From JAEYXS01 sp943367715 (GTDB taxonomy: Bacteria > Verrucomicrobiota > Verrucomicrobiia > Limisphaerales > JAEYXS01): DNA of 64,000 nucleotides. The position numbers and the translations under genes were made by a program. This document shows positions 51,309 to 62,540 of this stretch, in pieces. The stretch spans positions 230,007-294,006 of the forward strand of contig CALRJY020000002.1 of the NCBI GenBank assembly GCA_943367715.1, written 5' to 3'. Position 1 is the stretch's first letter, and each line of letters starts with the position of its first letter. The notes under the pieces were generated by a model. That model saw only the letters and a list, made by a program, of their open reading frames with translations. It searched no databases and had not been told where the DNA came from.

Positions 51309-52637
51309 TCAAGGCGCACGGAAACTTTTCCGGGGCATGGACGATTCCTCTAACGAGACGCAAACCAGCTCCTCATCATTGCGGACAAAGATATGCCGGT
51401 TGGCATAGGCCGGCGGCGGCCACACCACTTTTCTTCCCGAAAATGAAGCCGTGGGATTGAGGATGTGAACGCGGCCCAGTTCCTCATAGCCCTGTGGCGA
51501 CAGCCGCGCGCGGATCAGGTTGCCTTCGTCCGTGAAGATCAAAACGGAATCGCCATTGGGTGTCAGATGAATAGCTGCCCCCGGGCTCTTCACCGTCACC
51601 TTGTCCGTTTCCCAGACCTGCTTGCCGGTACGCGCATCCAGGCAAACGAGCTGTCCCGGTGCTTTCCCGCTGAACACATGCCCATTGAGAATCAATGGCA
51701 TCGAAGTCTGGCTGAGAATCCGTTTCGTACCTGTTATGGGCAAAGGCCAGAGCACTGAGGCAGCGGGTTTGGCGGGGTCGAGTTGAAACATCAACCCGCT
51801 AAAGAGCAGCAAGTCGCCTTTGAATACTGGCGTAGCTACGGTGGCCAAAGTTCCGGCCGGACTGAGTTCCTCCCGCCACCACGTCTTGCCATTGACGGGA
51901 TTCAGGGAGGTGACCGCCGTCGGAGTCCAGACGATCAACTGCCTTTGCCCCCCGGCGCTGATGACGATAGGCGAGCTGTAGGTCCATTTATCCGCCAGTG
52001 CCCGCCAGATTTCCTTGCCGGAATTCTTGTCCAGCGCCACCACGCAGGCGTCCGGTTTACCACCGATGACCATGATCAGCAGGTCTCCTTCGATCAACAG
52101 TGAGGGGGTATTGCCCGAGAACTCCTCCAGTCCGTAATCTGCCGTCAGCTTCTTTTGCCACCGCACGGTGCCCTTGACCGCATTCAGGCAAAGAAGCTGC
52201 CCCGTCGCACCCAGGGCATACACTTTGTCCGCCTCGATGATAGGGGTGGAGCCGGGACCGGTTTTACTCGCCGGGTCAAAGCCCCAATCCGGATAACTCA
52301 CGTCATAGGCGTGCGTCCAAAGTGCCTTCCCCGTCTTTTCATCCCAGCAATGGATCCGTTCTCGGGCCTTGGGCTTTTGCAGTTCCGAATCGATGAGATA
52401 GACCCGTCCCCGTGCGACCACTGGGCTCGCCAGACCGCAGCCGACCGGCGTACGCCAGCGCACCGGCAATTCTGCCGCTGGAAAGGTCTGCCTGATGCCC
52501 GTCTCATTCCAGACCGCATCCCGGTTGGCGCCGCGAAACTGCGGCCAGTCGTCCGCGCATACTCGACAGATCGCAACCAGCGCCAGCGCGAAGCAGAGCA
52601 GTCTGCCGTGGCTGATTAATCGCGGTGGTTTCATCAT
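51309..52637 (-). CDS. Secreted PQQ-like beta-propeller protein
   Basis: 442 residues from ATG 52637, or 441 from 52634. A signal peptide (LLCFALALVAICRVCA) is followed by DDWPQFRGANRDAV and blades such as IHCWDEKTGKALW, LLCLNAVKGTVRWQ, VVALDKNSGKEIW and LVCLDARTGKQVWE. The third propeller of this kind in the window (also 10578 and 21652). Probably periplasmic; substrate unknown. No haem or metal-binding addition is visible. Confidence 0.88.
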   Translation of the reverse strand: MMKPPRLISHGRLLCFALALVAICRVCADDWPQFRGANRDAVWNETGIRQTFPAAELPVRWRTPVGCGLASPVVARGRVYLIDSELQKPKARERIHCWDEKTGKALWTHAYDVSYPDWGFDPASKTGPGSTPIIEADKVYALGATGQLLCLNAVKGTVRWQKKLTADYGLEEFSGNTPSLLIEGDLLIMVIGGKPDACVVALDKNSGKEIWRALADKWTYSSPIVISAGGQRQLIVWTPTAVTSLNPVNGKTWWREELSPAGTLATVATPVFKGDLLLFSGLMFQLDPAKPAASVLWPLPITGTKRILSQTSMPLILNGHVFSGKAPGQLVCLDARTGKQVWETDKVTVKSPGAAIHLTPNGDSVLIFTDEGNLIRARLSPQGYEELGRVHILNPTASFSGRKVVWPPPAYANRHIFVRNDEELVCVSLEESSMPRKSFRAP

Positions 52638-52902
52638 CGTTGAGCGTCACTTCAGGAAGATGTCAGGCGGCTGAACTCCGGCTTGCGCCCGCCTTCAATG
52701 GTATACACCTTGGACGCATTTGGTTCCTTCGCAATTCAATCCGCCGGTTTTCCCGTCCGTCCACGTCACCTAACAACATCCTTTCCTGCCAGTATAAAAT
52801 ATGTATCCTGCGCTTGGAATAAGGAGGGTGAACCGCCCTGCTAAATTCCACATGGGGCGTTCAAAGCAAGTTTTCATCCGCTTTCCCGCTCAAGGCATAC
52901 TT

Positions 52903-53991
52903 ATGAAAACGAACCCGTTGACCAGGTTGGCCCTCTTTCTCTCGCTCACGCTGGCCAGCCTCACGGCCTTTGCCCAGGCGGACAAATACAAAGCCGGCGA
53001 CAAGATCGAATACTTGGAATCTCCCCTCAATGACCTTTGGGAACCGGGCGTCTACATGTATGCCACCCCGGACGGCAAGCAACCCATCATCCGTAAGAAG
53101 CCGAATGAATTTTACAAAGACGGCGCGCAAACGGCCTACAGTTGGGAACGCATCCGGCCGTTCAATCCCGGGGTGAAACCGACACCGCCCGCCCCTGCCC
53201 CGCCGAAAGCGAATCTTCCTCCTGTCTCAGAAGGCAGGCAACTTCCCGTCAGGCCGATGATTGTCACACCCCCAGCTCCCCTGCCCACTCTGCCAAACGC
53301 TGGCGCTCCACCTCAACGCTCGACCCCTGGCCCGAACCAGACCATCCGAGAGATACCCGGCCGACCGCTCCACGGCGCGTTGATGTCCAAGGAAGAGGTC
53401 CTCAACTTTCTCCAGACGCGCCTGGGAGACCAGCCCTTTGCGCATCCGCAGCGTGAGCAGATCAAGAAAGAACTCGCCGAGATGATCAAGCAACGCGGCG
53501 TGAACTTCCGCTACGAAACCCTGTCTGATTTCAGCAACCAGCTCGGCAAACTCGGCGCGCACTCCGATATCATCTTCCCGCTCCAGGCCAATTACGGTCC
53601 GCCCACCAAGGAACCGTGGCTCATGGGCAAATGGAACCTCAGCAAGATCGGCGCGACGGTGGATTACAAAGGCAACGACGGCTACATTTACCGTCAGGGC
53701 GAGATCGGCGTGAAAGACGTCGGCTCCGTCATCATCTCTGCCGATGGCAAATACACCTGGAACATCGACGTCCCGCGAGGGGTCGCCCAAGGCACCTGGC
53801 GCAAAGCCACGGCTGCGGAGATGCCCTATCAAGGTGGCGACGCCGTCGTGTTACTGAAAGCCAAAGGTGGCGTGGACTGGATCATCCATCAGGATCGCGT
53901 CACGGAGCTGAAGGGAGATTGGGTCAATATCACCCAATTGGATTCCCGCCAGATCCGCGAGGGCGGCTTCCGTGAGGGCAAAGGAAAATAG
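52903..53991 (+). CDS. Secreted protein of unknown function
   Basis: 362 residues from the ATG at 52903, which is followed by a good signal peptide (LALFLSLTLASLTAFAQA). An earlier ATG (52852) has a strong SD-like AAGGAGGG about 24 bases upstream and is a possible alternative. The mature part begins YKAGDKIEYLES and has a Pro-rich linker, a helical section (LMSKEEVLNFLQTRLGD) and a C-terminal beta domain (GKWNLSKIGATVDYKG, DWIIHQDRVTELKGDW). Family unknown. Confidence 0.7.
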   Translation: MKTNPLTRLALFLSLTLASLTAFAQADKYKAGDKIEYLESPLNDLWEPGVYMYATPDGKQPIIRKKPNEFYKDGAQTAYSWERIRPFNPGVKPTPPAPAPPKANLPPVSEGRQLPVRPMIVTPPAPLPTLPNAGAPPQRSTPGPNQTIREIPGRPLHGALMSKEEVLNFLQTRLGDQPFAHPQREQIKKELAEMIKQRGVNFRYETLSDFSNQLGKLGAHSDIIFPLQANYGPPTKEPWLMGKWNLSKIGATVDYKGNDGYIYRQGEIGVKDVGSVIISADGKYTWNIDVPRGVAQGTWRKATAAEMPYQGGDAVVLLKAKGGVDWIIHQDRVTELKGDWVNITQLDSRQIREGGFREGKGK

Positions 53992-54016
53992 TCGCCGCGA
54001 GCGGTTGCAACGCTGA

Positions 54017-54823
54017 TCAGGAGGCGCTGCTCACCGTCGCCTGTTTCGTCGTCGAGCTGATCGAGGGGCGGTAAACGACGTCCACCACGTTGCGGACATA
54101 CTGCTCAGAGGTCAGTCCTTCCGTGGCTTCCGGCGGAAACTCCGTCAAGGTCTGCAATTGTTCCGCCAGTTCGTCGAACAGGGCGATGCGTGCCTGTGGT
54201 TCCATCTCTGCCCGGCGCAACAGTGCCTGCAGCGCGATCGACGCTTCCTTGGGTGAGATCCGCTGCCGTAAACGTGCCGCCAGATGCGGATACTCTTTCA
54301 GCGAATTGAACTTGCCCGCCAACATCTGGTCGAGATTCGGCTCCATCGCCTTGGTCTGCCGGATGACCATGGTGTTGGCCGCCAAATCCCCCAGCCGCTG
54401 GCCCCGCCGGTTGAACCAGGACACCAGCCCGCCGACCATATAAGGTCCGGGCAGCATGTCCGCGATGCGCAACAGGTTTCTCAAGATCACCTGGTCCGGT
54501 CGCAAGCGCAGCCCCTGCACATCCACCACCCGCAGCCGCATCAGCCGTTTGCCCACCGTCTGGCCCTTGAAAAACCATTCGCACACCATCCCGTAGCCGA
54601 TCTGCACCACGAAAAAGAGAACGATCCTCACGGCCGATCCAAACCCCGCCGAAAAGACGCTGAGCAGGGTGGCGAGATAGCCCAAGGCCATGCCGATGAC
54701 CCCGATGCAGAAAATATCGATCACCCACGCGAGACAACGTGGCACTGGCCCCGCCGGTTGCAGCGAGAACTCAATGCCCTCCGGCGTCCGGATGATGACG
54801 CGTTGGAAACGTTCCGTACGCAT
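54017..54823 (-). CDS. RDD-family membrane protein
   Basis: 268 residues. The N-terminal half has the RDD arrangement of three hydrophobic helices with polar residues (CLAWVIDIFCIG, GMVCEWFFKGQTVGKRLMRLRVVD, NLLRIADMLPG). The C-terminal half is soluble and helical. It is the last gene of the ten-gene operon and lies 1 base beyond the SpoIIM-like gene. RDD proteins are membrane proteins, some acting as ion exchangers. Confidence 0.88.
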   Translation of the reverse strand: MRTERFQRVIIRTPEGIEFSLQPAGPVPRCLAWVIDIFCIGVIGMALGYLATLLSVFSAGFGSAVRIVLFFVVQIGYGMVCEWFFKGQTVGKRLMRLRVVDVQGLRLRPDQVILRNLLRIADMLPGPYMVGGLVSWFNRRGQRLGDLAANTMVIRQTKAMEPNLDQMLAGKFNSLKEYPHLAARLRQRISPKEASIALQALLRRAEMEPQARIALFDELAEQLQTLTEFPPEATEGLTSEQYVRNVVDVVYRPSISSTTKQATVSSAS

Positions 54824-54824
54824 A

Positions 54825-55835
54825 TCAGGCCTTGGCCTCCTTCACTTTGTTACGTCCCGAACGCGACAGGTAGAAGATCAGCAGACAAAGTTCGAGCATA
54901 CCGAAGGCGATCTTTAATGAATAGGGAATGGCCGGTTCGTGGTATTGGGAGAGGAAAGCCTCGATGATGCCGGCCCACACCAGCAACAAGGCCACCCCAA
55001 CGATAAGGGTCACCAGGTCAGGACCGATCTCGCGCATCCGCTGCCGCAGATTGCTCCGTTTCCCCCATCCGATCAAGGCACCCCCCAGCAACAATCCCGC
55101 CTGTCCAGCGATCAAGATCGCCGGAATCTCAAACGATCCATGCGGCAACAACCAGCCTGCGAGAAAGACGGATTGATCCGCCCGCACATAATCCAAAATG
55201 ACCGCGCCCAAGCTGACGCCGTTGTAGAACAGCAGCACGATCGTGCCGATGCCCCACGTCAACCCCAGCCCCATGGCCGTGATGGAGACCCGCGTGTTAT
55301 GCGTCATCAGCTCCCCTGCAAAAGAGGATTTGCGCCCTTCATACCGGTCCACCACGGCTGACTCTTCCTTGGCCACGCGTTCTGCCGGATCACCCAACAG
55401 GTGCGAGAACGGCATCAGCACTTCCTTGGATTCCGGATCAAACGCCAGTGCTCCGATTCCAAAAATCATTCCCGCGATAGTGACCATCACCGAAAGCCAG
55501 AAGGACCGGATATGTTTTCGGAAAGTTCCCGGAAAGGTTTCCACCAGCCACTTGCGCCACGCCAGCCCGGACTTTTTCTTTTCCCGGATCTCGTGGATGT
55601 CCGCATACGCCCGCGCCACCAGATTCTCCAGATACTGCCGCAGTTCCGGTTCCGAGGCGAACGTGTTCAAGCGGGCCAGATCCGCCGCCGCCCGTTCGTA
55701 AAGATGGTGAAAGCGCTTCACGTCCTTCAAACCGAAATCCGTATCCTGGTCATCTTCCAACCGGTCGAGGATGCGCTCCAATTCCTGCCAATGCGGACGT
55801 TCCGCCTGCACAAACCTTTGGAGATCGATGATCAT
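54825..55835 (-). CDS. SpoIIM-like (stage II sporulation protein M family) membrane protein
   Basis: 336 residues. A cytoplasmic N-terminal helical part (about 1-110) is followed by five hydrophobic segments with THNTRVSITAMGLGLTWGIG and PHGSFEIPAILIAGQAG, which resemble SpoIIM. The protein occurs widely in non-sporulating bacteria in MoxR/DUF58 clusters, as here. The start at 55835 is close to DUF58 (13-base gap). Confidence 0.87.
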   Translation of the reverse strand: MIIDLQRFVQAERPHWQELERILDRLEDDQDTDFGLKDVKRFHHLYERAAADLARLNTFASEPELRQYLENLVARAYADIHEIREKKKSGLAWRKWLVETFPGTFRKHIRSFWLSVMVTIAGMIFGIGALAFDPESKEVLMPFSHLLGDPAERVAKEESAVVDRYEGRKSSFAGELMTHNTRVSITAMGLGLTWGIGTIVLLFYNGVSLGAVILDYVRADQSVFLAGWLLPHGSFEIPAILIAGQAGLLLGGALIGWGKRSNLRQRMREIGPDLVTLIVGVALLLVWAGIIEAFLSQYHEPAIPYSLKIAFGMLELCLLIFYLSRSGRNKVKEAKA

Positions 55836-55848
55836 ACGCTTTTGTCCG

Positions 55849-57227
55849 CTACAGGATTTGCCGCCGCTTGATGTTCAAGTAGCTCGTGACCAGTTCCGCG
55901 CTCAGTTTCTCGCTGGAGAGCAGCGAGAAGCGCACGCCCTTTTGCTGCAATGAACGCCCGAGTTCCTGCAAGCCCGCCCAACGCATGTGCCCGGCCAGGG
56001 CATCGTAAACTTCTTTGACCTCAGTGACCTGATCGTCCTCGAAGAGCGGCTGCACACCCGCCGGCGGGATCATGTTCACGAGCACAAGATGCTGCTGCCG
56101 GATCAGATCCACGTTCTTGGCAAACGATTCGGCGATGATGGGATCATCCAGCGCGGTCAGGAACACCAGCAATGCCCGCCGCCGCAACCGCTGGCGGATG
56201 AAGCTGAAAAGTTCCTCATAATCCGGCGTCACACTCTTGGGCTGCAGGGCGTAAAGCGCATCCCGGCACGCGGAGTAGTGGGCCCGCCCATTGCGTGCGC
56301 GGACAAATTTATGGACCCGGTCGCTAAAAGTCAGGACGCCGAAGAGATCGCCTTGTTTTTCTGCCGCCAGTCCCAGCACCAGTGCCGCCGAGACGAACCG
56401 TTCCAGCGTCGTCACTTCGATGGCTGCCTCCTCCTTGCTGACGCCTTCCCGATGGCTGGACAGCTTGTCCTGCGGCATCTTCTGCAAACGCGCCGTGAGC
56501 CGTGATGCATCCACGATGACATACACTTCCTGCGTCCGCTCCAGTTGGAACACCTTGGTCACTGGATGCCCGCGCTTTGCCGTGGCCTTCCAGTGGATCT
56601 CGTCGTAACTGTCCCCGGGCACGTAATCCCGCAACTTCTCGAAATCACGGCCCTTGCCCACCTGCCGCTGCGCGTGGATGCCGATATTGCCGCGATTCAA
56701 AAACAATGCGGCCACACTGCGACGTTCGCTCCACAGATTCGGAAACACGCGCAACTCGCTCTTCAACTCGGAGCGGCGCCGGATCACCCAAAAACCAAAG
56801 GGCGAACTCGTTTCCAAATAACAGGCATCCAGATGAAAATTACCCCGCCGCCGTGGTGTGCATTGCCAGGCCACCTTGGCCAAGGCCGCTCCCGCCGGAA
56901 TGTCCGTGACCAATTCCTCCTCCGCCGGTTCGATCTCTTTGGGAAACGGCAATCCGACGCGCAACCTTTGAGCTGGCGTGGCCCGCCTAGCGATCTGCAA
57001 TTCTAACAGCCCCTGCCGGTCTTTGGACAACCGGATCACGGGCGGCAGGCTGACCGTCAAACCCTCCAGCGCGCTACCCGCCCGCAACGCATCGATCGTC
57101 ACCACCAAAAGCAGCACGGCAAACACCAAGGCCGCCACCAGCATCCCCTCTTCGGAGAAGCCAGCCAGCGCTCCGGCGGGCAGCAGGATCGCCGCGACCC
57201 AGATGAGCAATCTGTTTTGGGGAACGA

Positions 57228-57231
<4 letters not shown>
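55849..57231 (-). CDS. DUF58-domain protein
   Basis: 460 residues. Two hydrophobic segments near the N-terminus (ILLPAGALAGF, LVFAVLLLVVTI) anchor it. The DUF58 motif appears as RDYVPGDSYDEIHWKATAKR, and a vWA-like fold follows (VYVIVDASRL, LVFLTALDD). DUF58 proteins are partners of MoxR ATPases, with which this gene overlaps by 4 bases. Confidence 0.94.
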
Positions 57232-58193
<962 letters not shown>

Positions 58194-58229
58194 AAGCTCG
58201 ATATCTCCCAGTTGTTTTTGCGCTGCCGC

Positions 58230-59540
58230 TTACGCCTTGCGCTTCCAGATCTTGACCATTTTCCGATATAATTCGACCGGGTGCGCTTCCTCACTACCCG
58301 CCACCAGTGTCTCCATCTCCCGCATTTTTTCACCCCGGCTGCCGGAGGAGGATCGCACCGTCCGCCGCCATTCCTGATAGGACACGGACAAAAGCTCTTT
58401 CGGCTTCACCGAACGGAAGAGGAGGTTCAAAAACCCGCTGCCCGCATCGCGTCCGACCACTTGCGCCGAGGCGGTCGGAGAGTCCTCTTCGGGCGGCACC
58501 AGGCTCAAGGCATTCCGCCAGACAAACAGGCCGGCCAGCAAGGCAAGGGCAAACGCGACTCCATACAGACGATACTTATGGATGAGCGAGGCCACTCCCG
58601 GGTCTTGCGTCACACCCAGATGGCTTTCATCGAAATAAATCGATTGAGCGTCACCGATCAACCACGCCAGAAAGGCCGGTTCCCGGTGCATCTTGAGGGC
58701 TTCATTGCTGAACAGATAGCTGTCCGCACACATCGTCAGCCGCCCTTTTCCCCAATCGCGGGCCACCAGCACCGCCTCCTTCTCCCACGAGTAAATGACC
58801 TTCCATTCGTCAGAAAGTTTCTGGAACTGCAATGAAGAATGCCACGGCAATTCAGCGGGCAATCCTGCTGGCGCATTCGTCTGTCCCAAGGCCCGGACAA
58901 ACATGGGCTGCCCCTCACCGTCTTTCGGCAGGCTGTCCTCTTCGAACTTGAAACCCCAGCGCTCGGTCAGGGAAACCATGCCTTCATGTTCTTCCTTTTC
59001 CCAGCTGCGCTTCTTCCTCTTCGCCTTCGTTTCATGTTCCGCTTCAGCTTCATCATCCGGCTTCTCTTTTTCCTTCTTTACCGCCCGGCGACGTCCCTGT
59101 TGCTCGGCCTTCTTCGCCCGTTCCGCTTCGGTCTCATCCTTGATCCGGTCATACCAGCCGGTGCCGGAGATCGGCTGAAAAGCGATCACCACATGACCGC
59201 CTCCCTTGATGTATTCCTCGATGACTTCCACGTCCGCCTTCCCCAAGTAGCTGACTCCACGATGCGGCAATCCCAGCAGGAAGAACACGCCGGGTTCACC
59301 CGATTTGAGCTTGGGCATCTTGGCCCCCGGTTCCAGCCAACGTTGGGAAGAGATTTCCGGCAACCCATCCAGGCTCTCATAAAGTGCTCGTGAACCCAGC
59401 GGATCGGATCGCAAAGAGGAATAAGGCGGATAGATGTCCCCGGCGTCGAACCGCAGGGAAAACAGATGCAGCACCATGGCCAGAAAAGCCCCGACCAGCA
59501 CGAGCGTCAGGAGGAGTGGAAAAGGCAGTCGCTTCAGCAT
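58230..59540 (-). CDS. DUF4350-domain membrane protein
   Basis: 436 residues. An N-terminal transmembrane helix (LPFPLLLTLVLVGAFLAMVL) is followed by a DUF4350 region with PPYSSLRSDPLGSRALYESL. A Lys/Glu-rich insert follows (about 140-175). A second helix (YGVAFALALLAGLFVW) lies near 330. It has the domain order of proteins that sit between MoxR and DUF4129 genes elsewhere. Overlaps the next gene upstream by 7 bases. Confidence 0.85.
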   Translation of the reverse strand: MLKRLPFPLLLTLVLVGAFLAMVLHLFSLRFDAGDIYPPYSSLRSDPLGSRALYESLDGLPEISSQRWLEPGAKMPKLKSGEPGVFFLLGLPHRGVSYLGKADVEVIEEYIKGGGHVVIAFQPISGTGWYDRIKDETEAERAKKAEQQGRRRAVKKEKEKPDDEAEAEHETKAKRKKRSWEKEEHEGMVSLTERWGFKFEEDSLPKDGEGQPMFVRALGQTNAPAGLPAELPWHSSLQFQKLSDEWKVIYSWEKEAVLVARDWGKGRLTMCADSYLFSNEALKMHREPAFLAWLIGDAQSIYFDESHLGVTQDPGVASLIHKYRLYGVAFALALLAGLFVWRNALSLVPPEEDSPTASAQVVGRDAGSGFLNLLFRSVKPKELLSVSYQEWRRTVRSSSGSRGEKMREMETLVAGSEEAHPVELYRKMVKIWKRKA

Positions 59541-61177
59541 GCGAGAATCCTTTCCACTTTGCGCTGATACTCGCCCATCGATTCCGGCGTCACCTCATGC
59601 AGCCCGTACCAGGCCCGCTCAAAATCCAGCACTGTATCTCCAAACACCGTGAGGAGTTCGGGTTTGCTCCGCGCCCGCCGTTCCAGTTCACGGACGTATT
59701 CCAGGTTGGATTTGAACCGCGTGATCTTAAGCAGTTCGCGTTCGCCCAGATGGGCGAGCCCGGCCAGGTAGAATGCCCGCAAAGCCAGCCGCAGGTTGCC
59801 CGCCGCGATCTGTTCCCGGGCCATCGCCAGCCATTCGTTCTCCGGCAGATCAGCCGCCGAAATATTCTCGTCCGTCAGGTCCGGCCGCGCCGGAATGGCC
59901 TGCGCGGCGACGACTGTAGAAGTCTTTTGACGGCTCCAATAACGCCAGAAAAACACCACCAGCGCGGCCGCTACCAAGGCGAGCAAGACGAACAGCAATA
60001 TCCGCAGCCCGCCCATCCAATCGATGCTGCTCTTGCTGCCATCCATCGCCTTGGGTTTGGGCTTCGGGAACAGGTCGCTGATCCAGTTCTTAAACCGGAC
60101 CAATTGTTTGACCACGGCCTTGACCGAATCCGCCACAGCAGTCTGGATCTCTTGCAGCATTTTCTGCATCCAGCTTATCTGGGCCAACTGTGCCTCGTCC
60201 TCAGTCGGTGGCAGCCGCCATTCATAGCGTCGCTGGCTGAGCACATCTTTGATCGCGTGATCCAGCTTCTCCACCTGTTCGGGCGAAGCGGCCGCGACAG
60301 GTTCAGCCGCTTTCACACTGAGCGGTGATAACATTAGCAGCGCGGCGGCCCAGATCACCGCCAGTGCGGGCGCCCGGCGCAACGAACGTATCTCCGCCTT
60401 CAGATCCTCCCCTGTACTCAATGCTTCCCCATAGAAACAACGCAGGGCGTAAACGGTTTTGATCAACGGATCCAGGCACACCCACGAGACGGCCACACAG
60501 GAGGCCCAGAGTGTCGTGTTCATCATGCTCCAGCCGCCCTGTGTCCACACGGTCTCCACGCCCAGCAGTGTCTTTAACATGCTGGGGATAAAGTTGAACA
60601 GCAGCATGACATTGATGATGACGAAAAATCCGAAGATGGTCAGCCAGAGCAACACCTTGTGATTCTGACCGGGCCATTGACAGCTCACCTGCCAGTTGCG
60701 GTGGTAAAGCTGGCGCAGCCCTTCCTCCCGGCCATCAGCGGTCCAGGAAAGATTTTGATAGAACGCGATGGCCCAGGCGAACGGCAACGCGATGATCGCG
60801 GTGAAAGGCAGGACAATGAACGCCGTCGGCTGCAGCGCGGCTTGCTGGCAGAAGCAGCGTATCCAGCGGCTTAACGTCCAAGGATCGCCCCGCAAGCCGG
60901 TGAGGTGCTCCTTGACGCTGGCGATGAACACCGCGTGCCACGTCTTCATCCATACGAAGGCGGCCGTCACGATCAAAGCACCCGACGCGCAATTATTCTG
61001 GGCCTGGGCGCCGTGGCTCATGTCCGCCCAGAAATAAAGCAACGCTCCCCAGAAAGGGAACGCGCCCAGCAGATAAGGAAGATACGCACCCAGCGGAAGA
61101 TCTCGCAGCAGATGCGTCGCCTCTTCCAGCAGATCGATGCTGGGCAGGCCTGCGATGCGTTGATCTTTACGCTTCAT
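59534..61177 (-). CDS. Multi-spanning membrane protein with C-terminal DUF4129-like domain
   Basis: 547 residues. Six or more hydrophobic segments occupy the first 310 residues (YLPYLLGAFPFWGALLYFW, VLLWLTIFGFFVIINVMLL). One more lies near 390-415 (LRILLFVLLALVAAALVVF). The last part (NEWLAMAREQIAAGNLRLAL, YVRELERRAR, FERAWYG) matches DUF4129. The neighbouring B-box gene ends on its first base (1-base overlap). Confidence 0.85.
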   Translation of the reverse strand: MKRKDQRIAGLPSIDLLEEATHLLRDLPLGAYLPYLLGAFPFWGALLYFWADMSHGAQAQNNCASGALIVTAAFVWMKTWHAVFIASVKEHLTGLRGDPWTLSRWIRCFCQQAALQPTAFIVLPFTAIIALPFAWAIAFYQNLSWTADGREEGLRQLYHRNWQVSCQWPGQNHKVLLWLTIFGFFVIINVMLLFNFIPSMLKTLLGVETVWTQGGWSMMNTTLWASCVAVSWVCLDPLIKTVYALRCFYGEALSTGEDLKAEIRSLRRAPALAVIWAAALLMLSPLSVKAAEPVAAASPEQVEKLDHAIKDVLSQRRYEWRLPPTEDEAQLAQISWMQKMLQEIQTAVADSVKAVVKQLVRFKNWISDLFPKPKPKAMDGSKSSIDWMGGLRILLFVLLALVAAALVVFFWRYWSRQKTSTVVAAQAIPARPDLTDENISAADLPENEWLAMAREQIAAGNLRLALRAFYLAGLAHLGERELLKITRFKSNLEYVRELERRARSKPELLTVFGDTVLDFERAWYGLHEVTPESMGEYQRKVERILAC

Positions 61178-61500
61178 TACTGGTCAAAAGTGGAAAGCTT
61201 CCAGACCGAACCATCATGAAATTCCGCCGGTATCGAGAGCAGCATACGGCCAACGGTGTAGAACATCATCCAGGCCAGCAAAAAACCGCAGGCACCGGCC
61301 AGCAGGCGTTTGATCCCGGCGAGATTGCGCTTCTTGGCGGCAGGCTTGAAAGTGATGCGACGCAGACAGGCCGCACAGATCACCCGGTCTTCATGTTCCG
61401 TGACGCATTCCCGGCAGAAGTACTGCGTGCACAGCGGACAACGGGCCACCGCCTCGCGAACCGAGTGATTCAGGCAGCGTTGTTTTTGCAGCGTGCTCAA
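61177..61500 (-). CDS. Small membrane protein with B-box-type zinc finger
   Basis: 107 residues. The first half is a cysteine/histidine-rich zinc-binding module (CLNH ... CPLC ... YFCREC ... CAAC) of the B-box kind found in the bacterial B-box proteins of MoxR clusters. One transmembrane helix near the end (LLAGACGFLLAWMMFYTVG). It overlaps the next gene (ATGA) at 61497-61500. Function unknown; probably assembly or interaction. Confidence 0.8.
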   Translation of the reverse strand: MSTLQKQRCLNHSVREAVARCPLCTQYFCRECVTEHEDRVICAACLRRITFKPAAKKRNLAGIKRLLAGACGFLLAWMMFYTVGRMLLSIPAEFHDGSVWKLSTFDQ

Positions 61501-62540
61501 ATGGGCAAGTCAGTGCTTGAAGGCGGTGACGGTGGATTGATGATGGGCGGAGGGGCCGGTGCTTGCAACGCCTGCTTATAACGGCGGAAATTCACCACGC
61601 CATACATCCCGGCGATCCCGTTGATCGACGTGGAAAGCACTGTCAGCACCACCTGCCAAGGCGCACCAAATGGTTGCTCCCGCATTGCCGCAACCGACTC
61701 CGAATCGGTGATGGCCATATACATACCCATCACGAAGGAGGCGATAAAGCAGACGATCAGGCCCGTGAGCAGCACTACGGGCACGCGTTTCAAGCCGACC
61801 GGTAGCGTGGTGTTCTTCTGCTTGTTGAGGGCGATGATGGAGATGACCAGAATCGCTCCCATCTGCAGCAATGAATGTATCCGGCTCAGGTCAGGACCTA
61901 TCAATGCCACAAAAGCGGTTGCCGGCACATCCGCCAGCGCCACCCAAGACAGCACCCAGTGAACCTTGCCGCGATACGGCACTTCTGGCTCCAATACCAC
62001 CGCCGCCGGAGCTGCGGCCGGACCGCCGTCAGCAGCTCCATCCAAATTCATTTCCTCAGCCTTCAACTCGCCCTGCGCCTCGGCGATCAGCGGCTTCAGC
62101 CGGTCCAGGACTTTTCTCGCGTTTTTGAGCCGGTTCAGTGTCACCAACGGTTCCGCTTGGACGGCCGTGAACAGCGTCGCCTGGCAGGTCGTTCCCCGCG
62201 CCACATTGATGACGAGGAAGAGGAGGACGATAAAGGCCAGGAACAGAAAAACTCCGTTGGCCACCGGTTCGTCGTTAAATATACCGAGCAGACCGAAGAA
62301 AAATAACGGCAGGCACAGCAAGAGATTGATCACCTTGCCATCGGCCGTACGGCGGATGGCTATCGCCTGGATGTCCTTCAGGTAAAAACGCTTGTAGTTC
62401 TCGTTATACCCGTCGCTTTCCACCGCCAGGATGTGATCCGGCCCCAGCCAGAGCTTCACCCCGCCACCGCGGACCATAAAATTGCTCTCCCGGTTGCCGC
62501 TGCCCGGCAACTTGACGTATTTTACGTTCTCGGTGCTCAT
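61497..62540 (-). CDS. Polytopic membrane protein, unknown
   Basis: 347 residues. N-terminal soluble PH-like part (VRGGGVKLWLGPDHILAVES). Then at least six hydrophobic segments, two near residues 75-110 and four after 190, with a soluble linker between them. A Pro-rich C-terminus follows. No family assigned. It overlaps both neighbours by 4 bases, so translation should be coupled. Confidence 0.78.
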   Translation of the reverse strand: MSTENVKYVKLPGSGNRESNFMVRGGGVKLWLGPDHILAVESDGYNENYKRFYLKDIQAIAIRRTADGKVINLLLCLPLFFFGLLGIFNDEPVANGVFLFLAFIVLLFLVINVARGTTCQATLFTAVQAEPLVTLNRLKNARKVLDRLKPLIAEAQGELKAEEMNLDGAADGGPAAAPAAVVLEPEVPYRGKVHWVLSWVALADVPATAFVALIGPDLSRIHSLLQMGAILVISIIALNKQKNTTLPVGLKRVPVVLLTGLIVCFIASFVMGMYMAITDSESVAAMREQPFGAPWQVVLTVLSTSINGIAGMYGVVNFRRYKQALQAPAPPPIINPPSPPSSTDLPI